A DNA stretch of 53,816 bases from Chloroherpetonaceae bacterium (GCA_033763895.1 JANRJQ010000002.1:1-53816); one strand, 5' to 3'. Positions 15,844 through 24,980 are shown, numbered from the stretch's first letter. Made by a program: numbers and translations. Notes: generated by a model not told the origin, from the letters alone.

Positions 15844-18800
15844 TTAGACGGTGAACACTTGGAGAACATCAGCTAAGCTTGGTATTTCTTCTCCTGTTGA
15901 AGAATTGGGTTGTTCTGAAAACTTTAAGAACGTTTGAATAATGCCATCATCAAACGCGTTCCCACGGCGATTGGCGCGGTTGATGTCACGAATAAGGCGT
16001 CTGGTTTCTTTGATTAAAAAGGAATTCGAGGTATGATTAATGAAATCATCGACTTTCATAATATCGTTTTCGGCATACCCTAAAGTAATCATACGGCGAA
16101 GCAGCGTGCCGATTGCTTCACGATGGGCTTCATTGAAACGATTATTGTGCTGAGCAATCGGAATTTGGTAATACTCTTTGAAATGCTCTAAGTAGGTTTC
16201 GAAAGGTGCTTTTTCTTTGAAGTTATCTCTGAAGCGTTTATTTTGTTCAACTGATGCTTTTATATAGAGAAGTCCTTCATTAAGCGTAATCTGCTCCGGG
16301 ATAATTTCGCTTTTTTGGCGTTTAAAGAGGAAAAAATAGCCGGAAGACTCTGTTGTATCAGTACCTGCAGAAAAATGAACCAAATAATTAAACCCGTCAT
16401 CGTCTTTCTTCCGCTGGATTTTGCCCCATTTCCCTTTAGGAAGGTTGATAATGCTTTGTTTATAAGATTCTGAGAAATTGGTGTTTCGGTCAAATTCTCG
16501 TAAGTCTTCGAGGAAGATGTCATCGGTAGCCAGTAATTCGGAGGTTTCAAAGATGCGTTGAAACGCGGCGAGTCGTTTTTGTTCATCGCGGCTGTAAAGG
16601 TCTTCGGAAAATTCCTGTGAGATAGGCTCTTCGTCAAGAACGCTTTGGTCTGTGCCGACGGAATAGCGTATGAGATTAATCTTATCTTGAAGTTTACTAA
16701 CCAAATTCAAATAGCTTTCAAGTTGCTCGGTTGGTCTGAAATTATAGATGAATATTTCTTCAAACGGGCTCCCAATACGATTTATACGGCCATTGCGCTG
16801 AATCATACGAACCGGATTCCAATGCAAATCATAGTTGACAATCATTCCGCAATCTTGAAGGTTTTGCCCTTCAGAGAGTTTATCGGTAGCGAGTAAGTAA
16901 TCAATTTCTTTTTCACCCTGCTTCAAGGCGTATTTCTTCGCGTTTGGAGCAAAACGGCAAGCAAAGTTTTCAACCTCATTTTTTGTACCGAGTGCAAACT
17001 CCACATTTTTTCCTTTCGTCAGAAGTTGGGGGAGATGTTCTTTGAGATACTGAAGAGTATCGGCAAAGTAGGTAAAGACTAATACTTTTCGATCGTCATT
17101 TGTATTGAGGTGTTTTGCTAGAACCGCAATCTTATCATCTTTTTTGATCAGCAATTGAATTTGCTTTTTTAAGATGTCAAGAAGGCGGAGGTCTTTTTCG
17201 ATGTCTTCTTTGAGAGTTTCGATTCTAAAGTGCGCGTTGCTTGCTTCAATAGGTGCATTCTCGCCAAAGTCAAAGGAATCAATATCAATATCGAGTTCAT
17301 CTTCCTCGGCATTTTGTTCGTTATAGGAATCAAGCACTTTATTGAGAGCGTCTAAGTTTTTTATCGAAAAAATGCGATTGTATTTCAAGAGATTGTTTTT
17401 GAAATCGGTTAGCTTTTTTTCGTAAGTGATGATGGATTTTTGAATTGAAAAAATTGATGATTCCAGCCGCTTTAGGAATACCGTTCTAAAAATACCGTAA
17501 ATCCCGATTTGGCGAGTTAAAAGCCGGTTATCATCGACATCAAGATTAAGATCGTCTCGATTAATCCCGTAGTATTCGTGGCGGTAAATATTATAGCGAT
17601 AGCAAGGGAAACCAAGGCAAAGAATTGCAGAATAGATAATTTCGAGAGATGAGTGAATTGGTTTTTCTCTTTTTGAATAATGGTCAAAGAGGTCAAGTGG
17701 ATGTGCAAGAAACTTGAGTTCGGCTAAGCTATCGATATTGAAATTCAAAGCCTCAGATAGTAAAGGATATTCTTTAGAAAGTTTAAGAAGATCGGAACGG
17801 TATTGATTGGGAACTTCGTACTCTAAATTGTCTGGAATTGACTGAGGAAATTTTACTTTTTTTCCATTGATTTCAAGTCCCTCAGGGTATTCTTTTTCGA
17901 TTCCTTGCCGGGTACGTTTTACAATTACTTTGTTTAAGAGAGGGGTAAGTTGTTCTCTTAAACCGCTGTAATCAACAGACCTTGTTTCACGAATTTGTCT
18001 TTTAATTTCTTTTTGAATGCTTTGTATTCGGTCTTCGAAGGTGATGTATTCGCTTCGTGATCGATCATAAAACTTACCGATAGTTTGAAACTCGCCTCCC
18101 GATCCCAGCATGATTTGATTGGTAAGATCAGTGAGTTGGTTGTTTATGGGTGTTGCAGTCAGTAAAAGTGTTTTTGAATTTGGGTTAAGCCTTCGCCAGT
18201 CGATAAATTCTTTGAACCTATCTCCGCCGCTTCCACGAAGGTTATGGCTTTCATCAAACACAAATAACCCGATTGGGATGTTGTAAACTTCTCGAGTTTG
18301 CTTGATTTTGGCAATATCCTGTAAACTGTAAATTTCAGGTAAGTGGGCAAATTGAAAGTCATTAAATGCTGATTGCCACTGCGGTATGAGGCTTGCAGGT
18401 GCAACAATTACCACACGTTGATTTTTGATGTTTTTATAATAAGAAATGACCTTTATTGCCGTGTAAGTTTTACCTAACCCTACTGAATCAGAAAGCATTG
18501 CCACACTTTGGCGTTCAAGTTTTTTAATCAGTGAATTTGAATTTTTAACCTGAAAAGGAAAAAGTGTGGGTGAATTTTCGTCTTCTGTTTCTTTATCGAA
18601 GACAGAATTTTTCTCATCGTTTAAGTCTTCTCCAAAAATCCTGTAAAGTGAGTGGATATACATTTCATATGGGCTATAACACATAGAGCCGTGTCGGCTT
18701 AATGTCAGAATTTCTTCAACAAAAACCTTTGTCCAAGGTTCACTTTCTTGCCAAAGACTTTCGAACCAAGAGCGATGCGAAGGATGTTGGGAGATGTTTT

Positions 18801-19350
18801 TTCGGATATAATTAACCGTTGCGTTATTGTCTTCCACCTGATTGAGCTCTAAATTTCCTTCGAGTCCCTGTTTAGTGAAATTTGAGCTCCCAATTATTCC
18901 AATCGCATTTTCTTCTTCAGAGCCAAAGATGTAGCACTTCGCGTGGAGAAATGACTTTTTATATACGCGTATTTCAAAACGGCTGTCAGCATTTTCAGAA
19001 GAAAATTCTTGAAGGAGCTTTGCTGCAGAAGAATACTCGTCTTTAAAGCTTAAGGTTTCAAGATCTCTTTTGAGGTACTTCTGAGGAAAATCGGGATCTG
19101 GTTTTGAAGGATTTTTTATTTGATATGATCGCACACTTGGTTCTTCACCTAAAAGCAGGTGCAAACGAGTATTTCCTCTATTAAAAAAATAAGATAGTTC
19201 CGATTGTAGTAAAGCAATTGCTGGTAAATCCCAGTAACCGGTAGCAATTGAAACTTCAGATACCGATGGGTTTTTGAAAAGATTCTTTAAGGTTTCTGAT
19301 AAGAGGTAATCTTTGCTTGAATTATCAATAAGCTTAAAATTGCTTTTCAT
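15844..19350 (-). CDS. PLD-nuclease/SNF2 helicase fusion, restriction/defence
   Basis: 1168-residue protein. Residues about 10-190 form a phospholipase-D-type nuclease domain with the HxK motif FLHAKCYIF (His136, Lys138) followed by GSSNFT. Only one HxK is evident, so an active site would need dimerisation. A SNF2/SF2 motor follows: Walker A GLGKT (291-295), DESH (366-369), TATPINN, a long insertion, then the C-terminal lobe with FTYFADTLQYLKEH, TDKLSEGQNLQ and QRNGRINRIGS (about 845-860). PLD nucleases with SF2 motors act in restriction systems such as NgoAVII and CglI, where they are separate subunits. The neighbouring methylase suggests a two-gene restriction system in which this protein translocates and cleaves. 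No frameshift was seen. Confidence 0.85.
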   Translation of the reverse strand: MKSNFKLIDNSSKDYLLSETLKNLFKNPSVSEVSIATGYWDLPAIALLQSELSYFFNRGNTRLHLLLGEEPSVRSYQIKNPSKPDPDFPQKYLKRDLETLSFKDEYSSAAKLLQEFSSENADSRFEIRVYKKSFLHAKCYIFGSEEENAIGIIGSSNFTKQGLEGNLELNQVEDNNATVNYIRKNISQHPSHRSWFESLWQESEPWTKVFVEEILTLSRHGSMCYSPYEMYIHSLYRIFGEDLNDEKNSVFDKETEDENSPTLFPFQVKNSNSLIKKLERQSVAMLSDSVGLGKTYTAIKVISYYKNIKNQRVVIVAPASLIPQWQSAFNDFQFAHLPEIYSLQDIAKIKQTREVYNIPIGLFVFDESHNLRGSGGDRFKEFIDWRRLNPNSKTLLLTATPINNQLTDLTNQIMLGSGGEFQTIGKFYDRSRSEYITFEDRIQSIQKEIKRQIRETRSVDYSGLREQLTPLLNKVIVKRTRQGIEKEYPEGLEINGKKVKFPQSIPDNLEYEVPNQYRSDLLKLSKEYPLLSEALNFNIDSLAELKFLAHPLDLFDHYSKREKPIHSSLEIIYSAILCLGFPCYRYNIYRHEYYGINRDDLNLDVDDNRLLTRQIGIYGIFRTVFLKRLESSIFSIQKSIITYEKKLTDFKNNLLKYNRIFSIKNLDALNKVLDSYNEQNAEEDELDIDIDSFDFGENAPIEASNAHFRIETLKEDIEKDLRLLDILKKQIQLLIKKDDKIAVLAKHLNTNDDRKVLVFTYFADTLQYLKEHLPQLLTKGKNVEFALGTKNEVENFACRFAPNAKKYALKQGEKEIDYLLATDKLSEGQNLQDCGMIVNYDLHWNPVRMIQRNGRINRIGSPFEEIFIYNFRPTEQLESYLNLVSKLQDKINLIRYSVGTDQSVLDEEPISQEFSEDLYSRDEQKRLAAFQRIFETSELLATDDIFLEDLREFDRNTNFSESYKQSIINLPKGKWGKIQRKKDDDGFNYLVHFSAGTDTTESSGYFFLFKRQKSEIIPEQITLNEGLLYIKASVEQNKRFRDNFKEKAPFETYLEHFKEYYQIPIAQHNNRFNEAHREAIGTLLRRMITLGYAENDIMKVDDFINHTSNSFLIKETRRLIRDINRANRRGNAFDDGIIQTFLKFSEQPNSSTGEEIPSLADVLQVFTV

Positions 19351-19420
19351 AATTTTTTTTGAATTGGTAGTTTGTGGAAGCGAAAAAAAGAATCAAAAAA
19401 ATAAGTAAATATCACCAATA

Positions 19421-19545
19421 GTTAGCTCTTCGAGAAAAGCTCGACATTAAAGACGCCCTCGACACGCTTAATTTTTTCGACAAGGCGGTAGAGGTAGTCG
19501 ATATCTTTCGTTTGAAGAATCGCGATGCATTAAACTATTCCGTTT
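19421..19545 (-). pseudogene. relA/spoT 3'-end fragment, copy C
   Basis: This matches the last about 120 bp of the relA/spoT gene at roughly 78% nucleotide identity by eye. The minus-strand reading frame is intact to a TAA stop and yields the RelA tail (RLVEKIKRVEGVFNVELFSKS; shared core EKIKRVEGVF). It has no start or upstream gene. It lies 70 bp upstream of the PLD-helicase gene and occupies most of the 357-bp gap 19351-19707. Interpreted as a scar of insertion or duplication at the relA 3' end. Confidence 0.75.
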
Positions 19546-19592
19546 TTTTGAATATATAGGGATTGTGTGAGAGTTTTTGATACTTCAAAAAA

Positions 19593-19677
19593 GTGTTATT
19601 GAATACTTTGAATCAATCTTCGTTTTCAATGTTTATGAATAACGGGAATTGAAATTTATTAGAGGCATGAAGCATTT
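19593..19677 (-). pseudogene. DUF2283 antitoxin-like gene remnant
   Basis: This is clearly homologous to the last about 28 codons of the intact DUF2283 gene at 21296-21511 (EMLHASN, FQFPLFI, then the same terminal TTCAAAGTATTCAATAA). A one-base deletion near the end shifts the frame. The 5' part is missing; the TPR gene ends 30 bp away. With copy C it repeats the order DUF2283-relA 3' end found at 21121-21523. Confidence 0.7.
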
Positions 19678-19707
19678 CAAAAATTCATATTCATTCTTTC
19701 ATTCATC

Positions 19708-21045
19708 CTATTTTAAGTTTGCCTTTTGTTCTTGAATCTTATTCATTCTGGCCTGAAGACTTCCAATTGCCTTTTGTATTTCAATTGCTAATAAACGAAG
19801 TCTGCTTATTGTTCCATCTAAGGGTGTCATGATAAATGAAATTCGTTCATGATCAATTTGAGTCAGAATATCTTCCACATCTCTCATTTTCTTCATCGCT
19901 TCTGTATCATGACGTTTATTTACTTTTTGACGCAGTACATAAACGATACAATAAATACTCATCTCTGTAAAAGCTTGAGAGTTAATGAGACTTTGGTTAC
20001 ATACGCCATCATGCATTGTCCATTGACCCGAAAGACCCTCCAGACCGCCTGTTCTTAAGAAAGGACTTGTCCGTACATCAATTCTTGAGTTAGAAGCGAA
20101 AGAGGCTATTGCTGCATTGCTTAACTGAGCAATTCTTTTAATTATTGCTAAATTTTCTTGATACTCCGGTGTCATTGCTTCAACAACGATTTCCGGGACT
20201 TGATACACCTTCATTGAATCTTGCTGAGAATTTTGGTATGCCTTAAGAGCGTTTTTTGCTTTTTGATTCCCCTTAAGACTTATTTCCGCCAAATCTTTCA
20301 TTCCTTGATTATTTCCAAGATTTGAGAGTAAAATTCCACGTGCATACCTTGCTTCATCGTAATTTGCATCAAGATTGAGGGCATTATCATAATCCAAAAT
20401 TGCATCGTTGTACTTTCGGTAGAATTCCTTTATTAAAGCGCGTTGATAATACGCTTCCGGTGAAGGTTCTATAACAATGGATTCTGAGAGATCTTTCACT
20501 GCCGCTTCGGGATTTCTAAGTTGGAAGTAACAATATCCTCTATTGTAATATGCTTTTGAATTTCGCGGGCTGTGTTTTAAAAACTGGGTAAAATCGGCAA
20601 TTGCCCCTTCAAAATTCTTTAATGCAATTCGGGTAAGTCCCCTTTCATATACGTAGTTCGGTGTATTAGGGGATAACTGAACGGCTTGGTTAAAGTCAAT
20701 TTGTGCCTCAACAAAATTCCCAAGAGCATTGTAGCATAACGCTCTTTGAAAAAAGGGCTCGGCGCTATCGGGGTAGAATTTAATGACAGTTGAATAATCA
20801 TAAAGCGATCCAAGAGAATCACCGATTACTCGCCTTACTTCTCCTCGTTTCATCAAAGCAGTATAGTTTTTAGGGTCTCTTTGAAGAACATCTGTAAAGT
20901 CCAGTATTGCGCGATTGTATGAACCTGATTGAAATCTTGCTATGCCAAGATTCAATAGACTATCAATTGAAATATTCCTTGTTTGAGCATTTAGACTTTC
21001 TGATAATAACAAAAAGGTAAGAAGTAGGAGACTGAATCGTTTCAT
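19708..21045 (-). CDS. secreted TPR-repeat protein
   Basis: 445 residues. A signal peptide (MKRFSLLLLTFLLLSESLNAQ, about 1-21) precedes about seven tetratricopeptide repeats (about 25-265), recognisable from recurring A--YY-RG-C, AI-DF-- and YP-S/--P---- patterns such as FVEAQIDFNQAVQLSPN and AVKDLSESIVIEP. A C-terminal region (about 280-445) has no recognised family and ends with a predicted coiled coil (QKAIGSLQARMNKIQEQK). TPRs are protein-protein adaptors; the protein probably acts in the periplasm or at the outer membrane. It lies between two relA 3'-end fragments, interrupting a DUF4258/DUF2283 unit, which suggests it came in by insertion or rearrangement. Confidence 0.8.
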   Translation of the reverse strand: MKRFSLLLLTFLLLSESLNAQTRNISIDSLLNLGIARFQSGSYNRAILDFTDVLQRDPKNYTALMKRGEVRRVIGDSLGSLYDYSTVIKFYPDSAEPFFQRALCYNALGNFVEAQIDFNQAVQLSPNTPNYVYERGLTRIALKNFEGAIADFTQFLKHSPRNSKAYYNRGYCYFQLRNPEAAVKDLSESIVIEPSPEAYYQRALIKEFYRKYNDAILDYDNALNLDANYDEARYARGILLSNLGNNQGMKDLAEISLKGNQKAKNALKAYQNSQQDSMKVYQVPEIVVEAMTPEYQENLAIIKRIAQLSNAAIASFASNSRIDVRTSPFLRTGGLEGLSGQWTMHDGVCNQSLINSQAFTEMSIYCIVYVLRQKVNKRHDTEAMKKMRDVEDILTQIDHERISFIMTPLDGTISRLRLLAIEIQKAIGSLQARMNKIQEQKANLK

Positions 21046-21120
21046 ATAAATGTTGTGGGGTTAGATGATTTTAATCCTATAAATCTCCCAATTATTGAAA
21101 AAAAAAGATTAAGAATCCAT

Positions 21121-21263
21121 TTAGCTCTTCGAAAATCGATCAACTTTGAAAACACCTTCGACGCGTTTGATTTTTTCAATAAAGCGGGAATGATGATCGG
21201 TGTCTTTGACTTGAAGAATCACGGTGCATTCAAATATTCCGTCTTTTGCATTCAGGGTGATGA
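21121..21263 (-). pseudogene. relA/spoT 3'-end fragment, copy B
   Basis: About 140 bp matching the 3' end of the real relA/spoT gene at close to 89% identity by eye. The minus-strand frame is open to a TAA stop and encodes the same tail (core EKIKRVEGVFKVDRFSKS). Most differences are synonymous or conservative. There is no start codon or upstream domain. It lies between the TPR gene and the DUF2283 gene and explains a spurious plus-strand reading frame at 21055-21291. Confidence 0.8.
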
Positions 21264-21295
21264 AATTGAGTGTATAGTAAATATTTCTTAAAGGG

Positions 21296-21511
21296 TTATT
21301 GAATACTTTGAATCATTTTCTCATTTTCAACTTCTATGAATAACGGGAATTGAAGGTTATTCGAAGCATGAAGCATTTCAAGGCCTACGATGTTTCCATC
21401 TTTATCAAAGTCTAGAATCAGACCTTTCTTTATTTCATCTGATTCCTTAATTTTTGCACCTGAAAATTCAATTCTCAATATATCCACAGATTTATCATAA
21501 CTGATTTTCAT
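21296..21511 (-). CDS. DUF2283 protein, putative antitoxin
   Basis: 71 residues of the DUF2283 family: MKISYDKSVDILRIEFSGAK, then KGLILDFDKDGNIVGLEML. The start at 21511 is set by a good Shine-Dalgarno sequence (GGAGG, 5 nt upstream) and by its one-base overlap with the DUF4258 stop (TAATG), implying translational coupling. DUF2283 genes often accompany DUF4258 genes, and the pair is regarded as a putative toxin-antitoxin module; that function is inferred, not demonstrated. A TTG four codons upstream is an unlikely alternative start. A truncated relative lies at 19593-19677. Confidence 0.82.
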   Translation of the reverse strand: MKISYDKSVDILRIEFSGAKIKESDEIKKGLILDFDKDGNIVGLEMLHASNNLQFPLFIEVENEKMIQSIQ

Positions 21512-21762
21512 TATTCCCTCCAATATTTATTGATTTTAGAAGTTAAGTAAAGGGTAATAACTCTCTTTGGCTCATCTTCTGCTACAAAAATCCTCAAAAG
21601 ATACAATTTCTCTTCCCCAATATCGACTTTTGATTGATAAACCCAAATATTGCCTTCATCTTGAAAAAATTGATCCGGCGTTTGTAAAGTTTTTTCAACT
21701 AAAGCGATATTAATATTTCGACGAATAATCTCTTTTTTTGCATAATCAGTAAAAAGAATCAT
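21511..21762 (-). CDS. DUF4258 protein, putative toxin
   Basis: 83 residues resembling DUF4258 proteins. It begins FTDYAKKEIIRRNI, a helix typical of RelE/BrnT-like small toxins, then VEKTLQTPDQFF and a beta-rich second half with KLYLLRIFVAE and KRVITLYLTSKINKYW. These are predicted RNase-like partners in toxin-antitoxin pairs. The stop codon overlaps the start of the DUF2283 gene by one base, and the partner's ribosome binding site lies inside this gene. The pair sits directly downstream of relA/spoT, 49 bp from its stop. Confidence 0.75.
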   Translation of the reverse strand: MILFTDYAKKEIIRRNINIALVEKTLQTPDQFFQDEGNIWVYQSKVDIGEEKLYLLRIFVAEDEPKRVITLYLTSKINKYWRE

Positions 21763-21811
21763 AATTATGATATAAGTGATGGTTCAAATATCAATAACGG
21801 TATAAAAGGAC

Positions 21812-23995
21812 TCAGCTCTTCGAGAATCGCTCGACCTTGAAAACGCCCTCGACGCGTTTGATTTTTTCAACGAGGCGGGAGAGATGATCGGTGTTTTTGA
21901 CTTGAAGAATCACGGTGCCTTCAAACATTCCGTCTTTTGCATTGAGAGTGATAGAGCGGATATTGGTTTCTGCCTTTAAGATGGCTTGGGTAATGTTATT
22001 CGTCATTCCAATTTTATCTTCTCCGAAAATTTTAAGTCCGGCAAGGAAGTTGTTTTCTTTTGTATTGCGCCAGCGTACGCTCACGACTTTAGGGCTGCGG
22101 GTAAGGTTTTCATCGGTCATGTTTTTGCAGTTTCGGCGGTGAACTTTCACCACACCGCCGGCTGTCACCAACCCGATAATATCATCCCCCGGAACGGGAT
22201 TGCAGCACTTGCCGTAAGCAAAGGCAATATTTTTAAGCCCTTCAATTACGATAGCCGATCCAGTAACCTCTGATTGTTCATCAGTTTCAAAACGCGCTTC
22301 TTTAACAAAACTTTCAAACTCTGCCAATTGCTTTTCAGCTTTTTGCTCAGGCGTCTCAACTTCGACTTTAACCGACTCGGGGTCAATTTGCTTTGTTGCA
22401 AGCGCTTGAAAGAAATCTTGCGCTGTGTTGATTCCAAACCGGCGAGCGATTTTTGCGATATCACCTTCTGAAAAAACTTTTTTTGTTTTTTGAACGGCTT
22501 TCGTCCAAAGGCTTTTGCCTTCTTCAATTTCCTTTCTGCGCTGATCGTTGAGCAATTGTCGAATTTTTACCTTCGCGCGATGTGTAACAACAATCTTTTC
22601 CCAATCGGGTTTTGGCGTTTGATTTTTTGAGGTAATGATTTCGACTTGATCGCCCGATTTTAGTTTGGTAGAAATCGTTACAATCTTTCCGTTAACTTTA
22701 GCCCCAATACATTTTGAACCCACTTCGGTATGAATTTCAAACGCAAAATCAAGTGGGGTTGAACCCACCGGGAGCATTTTCATATCACCTTTTGGTGTGA
22801 AAATGTAGATTTCATCTTGATACAAATTCATTCGAAAGCCTTCCATAAACTCGCGCGGCGAGGAGGCGTTTTCAATGAGTTCGCGTGCCCATTTCAGCAC
22901 ATTATCAAAGGCTTTATCATCGGTTGTGATTTTCTCTTTATACCGCCAATGCGCGGCAACCCCGCTTTCGGCGAATTCATCCATCTTCTTGGTTCGAATC
23001 TGGATTTCAATTAATTGGCCATTGGGTCCGACAACCGTGGTATGAAGGGATTGATACCCGTTATGTTTGGGAACTGAGATATAATCTTTAAAGCGTTCCG
23101 GAATTGGTGTGAATTGCTGTGTAATGTACCCGTAAACGGCAAAGCATTCTGAAGAGTTATCAGTGTCGAGAATAATTCTGATGGCGTAAAGATCATAGAT
23201 TTGATCGAAACTTTTTCCTTTATCGACAATCTTTTTATGAATCGAGTAAAGGTGTTTCGGTCGGTAAGCGATGCTGAACTTAAAATTCCGTTTATGCAGT
23301 TCCTTTTCAATCGTAGCGGCAAAGCGCGCTAAATAATTTTGACGATCTTTATCCTGAAAATTGATTTGAGAAGACAGGGTTTCGTAGGCTTCGCGATCGA
23401 TGTACTTAAAGGCCAAATCTTCTAACTCCGATTTCATTCTTCCAAGCCCAAAGCGATTAGCAAAGGGCGCGTAGATATCACGAGTTTCAAGTGCGATTTT
23501 CAACTGGCGGTGCGGTGGTAGTGCATCGAGTGTACGCATATTGTGCAACCGATCGCAAAACTTGATGAGAATCACTCGGATGTCGTTAATCATTGAAAGC
23601 AGCATTTTGCGAAAAGATTCTGCTTCTTTGATTTCACGATTGGCAAAAAAGCCGGCAATTTTGGTCAGTCCTTCAACAATCGCCGCGACTTCCTCACCAA
23701 ACTCTTCATTCAAGTCGTCAAGGCTGTAATCGGTATCTTCAATCACATCATGCAAAAGCGCGGCGGCGACAGAGACATCATCAAGCGGGAGTTCGTTCAG
23801 CATGATTTTTGCAACCTCAACGGGGTGAAAGAAATAGGGCTCTCCGGAAGCACGTTTCTCCTCACTATGAGCACGGTAACACAAAAAAAACGCACGGCGA
23901 ATCAAATCCTCGTCAAACCGATGAAGCTTTTCGCGGCATAGCGAAAGCAACTCATCAAGTTTGACATAGTGCTGCGGTTCAATTTGTGCAATCAT
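21812..23995 (-). CDS. relA: bifunctional (p)ppGpp synthetase/hydrolase RelA/SpoT
   Basis: 727 residues from the ATG at 23995; a longer frame to 24112 adds 39 residues unlike the family. Domain order: HD hydrolase with HDVIEDTD (His82-Asp83), synthetase with RPKHLYSIHKK, RFKDY and HNGYQSLHT, TGS (about 385-450), a Cys-rich segment AYGKCCNPVPGDDIIG, and a C-terminal ACT domain. RFKD (301-304) matches the RxKD signature of bifunctional Rel/SpoT enzymes rather than the ExDD of synthesis-only RelA, and the HD site is intact, so both making and degrading (p)ppGpp is expected. Two partial copies of its 3' end lie downstream. Confidence 0.95.
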   Translation of the reverse strand: MIAQIEPQHYVKLDELLSLCREKLHRFDEDLIRRAFFLCYRAHSEEKRASGEPYFFHPVEVAKIMLNELPLDDVSVAAALLHDVIEDTDYSLDDLNEEFGEEVAAIVEGLTKIAGFFANREIKEAESFRKMLLSMINDIRVILIKFCDRLHNMRTLDALPPHRQLKIALETRDIYAPFANRFGLGRMKSELEDLAFKYIDREAYETLSSQINFQDKDRQNYLARFAATIEKELHKRNFKFSIAYRPKHLYSIHKKIVDKGKSFDQIYDLYAIRIILDTDNSSECFAVYGYITQQFTPIPERFKDYISVPKHNGYQSLHTTVVGPNGQLIEIQIRTKKMDEFAESGVAAHWRYKEKITTDDKAFDNVLKWARELIENASSPREFMEGFRMNLYQDEIYIFTPKGDMKMLPVGSTPLDFAFEIHTEVGSKCIGAKVNGKIVTISTKLKSGDQVEIITSKNQTPKPDWEKIVVTHRAKVKIRQLLNDQRRKEIEEGKSLWTKAVQKTKKVFSEGDIAKIARRFGINTAQDFFQALATKQIDPESVKVEVETPEQKAEKQLAEFESFVKEARFETDEQSEVTGSAIVIEGLKNIAFAYGKCCNPVPGDDIIGLVTAGGVVKVHRRNCKNMTDENLTRSPKVVSVRWRNTKENNFLAGLKIFGEDKIGMTNNITQAILKAETNIRSITLNAKDGMFEGTVILQVKNTDHLSRLVEKIKRVEGVFKVERFSKS

Positions 23996-24168
23996 AAAAT
24001 CAAATGGTTCAATTACTCCGGTTAATCTTTTGAGGAGAAAGTAATCATATTCGTTTGAAAAGGTTAATCGTTTAATCTTTAAGAATAAACCAAATTTCTT
24101 CTTCAAAAACAATTTGAAAGAAAAGTAGGTTCTCCGAATAAGATTTCAATAATTCAATTCAAGTATTT

Positions 24169-24972
24169 ATGAAAATTTCTCTTTCACCGCTTCAACAAGG
24201 GATAGTCAGTTTTTTAGAATCCAATGAAGATTGGCTTCGCCCGATTTTAGTTGAAAAAATGTTTCAAAATGTCGATCTCGAAACTGAAGGTAACATGCTT
24301 CGAAATCCCAATGTGATAGTGCCCGAGTATTACCTTCAAGATTTTCATAGCGTTCGCGGCGGCTATTTGAATAAAGATGCAGCGCTCACCTACGACCCAA
24401 TCACTTCAAAAATATTGGTGCCAAGCGAAGACATGCTTCGCACGGAAACGGCCGCTCGTATCCCCAAAACAGCGAAAAAAGTTTTGGACATAGGATGCGG
24501 AACGGGAACGGCAACACGTGCGATAGCAACAGCACTTCCCGAATCACAGGTAACAGGCGTTGACCTCTCGCCTTACATGCTTGCGGCAGCAAAAATGAAA
24601 GCAAAGTCATTTAACAATATTTCTTTTTTGCATGCCAATGCCACAGAGCTTCCATTTGAAAACGAAAGTTTTGATGCGGTTTCAGCATCGCTCTTATTTC
24701 ATGAAATGCCAAAAAGTGCAGGAGAACTCGTAATCAAAGAAGTTCTTCGTGTTTTAAAGCCCGGGGGTACTTTTACAGTGTTTGACGGTGCTCAGTATAA
24801 TGGCGTTGCAAAATTGGGTGGCAATATCAGTTCAACTTTATTTCTAGAACCTTATGCAGAGGAATTCCTTGCATCGAATCTTGCAGAAATGATGTCGATT
24901 TTAGGATTTAAGGAGGTTGAATCGACTCCGATTGTTGTATTTTATGAAATCAGACAGGGCATTAAATCATGA
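24169..24972 (+). CDS. class I SAM-dependent methyltransferase
   Basis: 267 residues with a Rossmann methyltransferase core: motif I VLDIGCGTGTATRAI (about 107-121), the acidic residue of motif II in VTGVDLSPYML, FLHANATELPFENESFDAV (motif III/IV) and EVLRVLKPGGTFTVFDG (motif VI). This is the UbiE/COQ5-like Methyltransf_11 type that methylates small molecules. An N-terminal helical region (1-95) is family-specific and unassigned. It lies 8 bp ahead of the ArsA/GET3-type ATPase gene, so the two are probably co-transcribed. In phototrophic Chlorobiota some such enzymes act in pigment or quinone synthesis; nothing here proves that. Confidence 0.85.
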   Translation: MKISLSPLQQGIVSFLESNEDWLRPILVEKMFQNVDLETEGNMLRNPNVIVPEYYLQDFHSVRGGYLNKDAALTYDPITSKILVPSEDMLRTETAARIPKTAKKVLDIGCGTGTATRAIATALPESQVTGVDLSPYMLAAAKMKAKSFNNISFLHANATELPFENESFDAVSASLLFHEMPKSAGELVIKEVLRVLKPGGTFTVFDGAQYNGVAKLGGNISSTLFLEPYAEEFLASNLAEMMSILGFKEVESTPIVVFYEIRQGIKS

Positions 24973-24980
24973 GATTCTGA

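Noticed and set aside
21055-21291. Plus-strand frame of 78 codons
   Set aside because: It is the antisense of relA 3'-end copy B; the real signal is on the minus strand.
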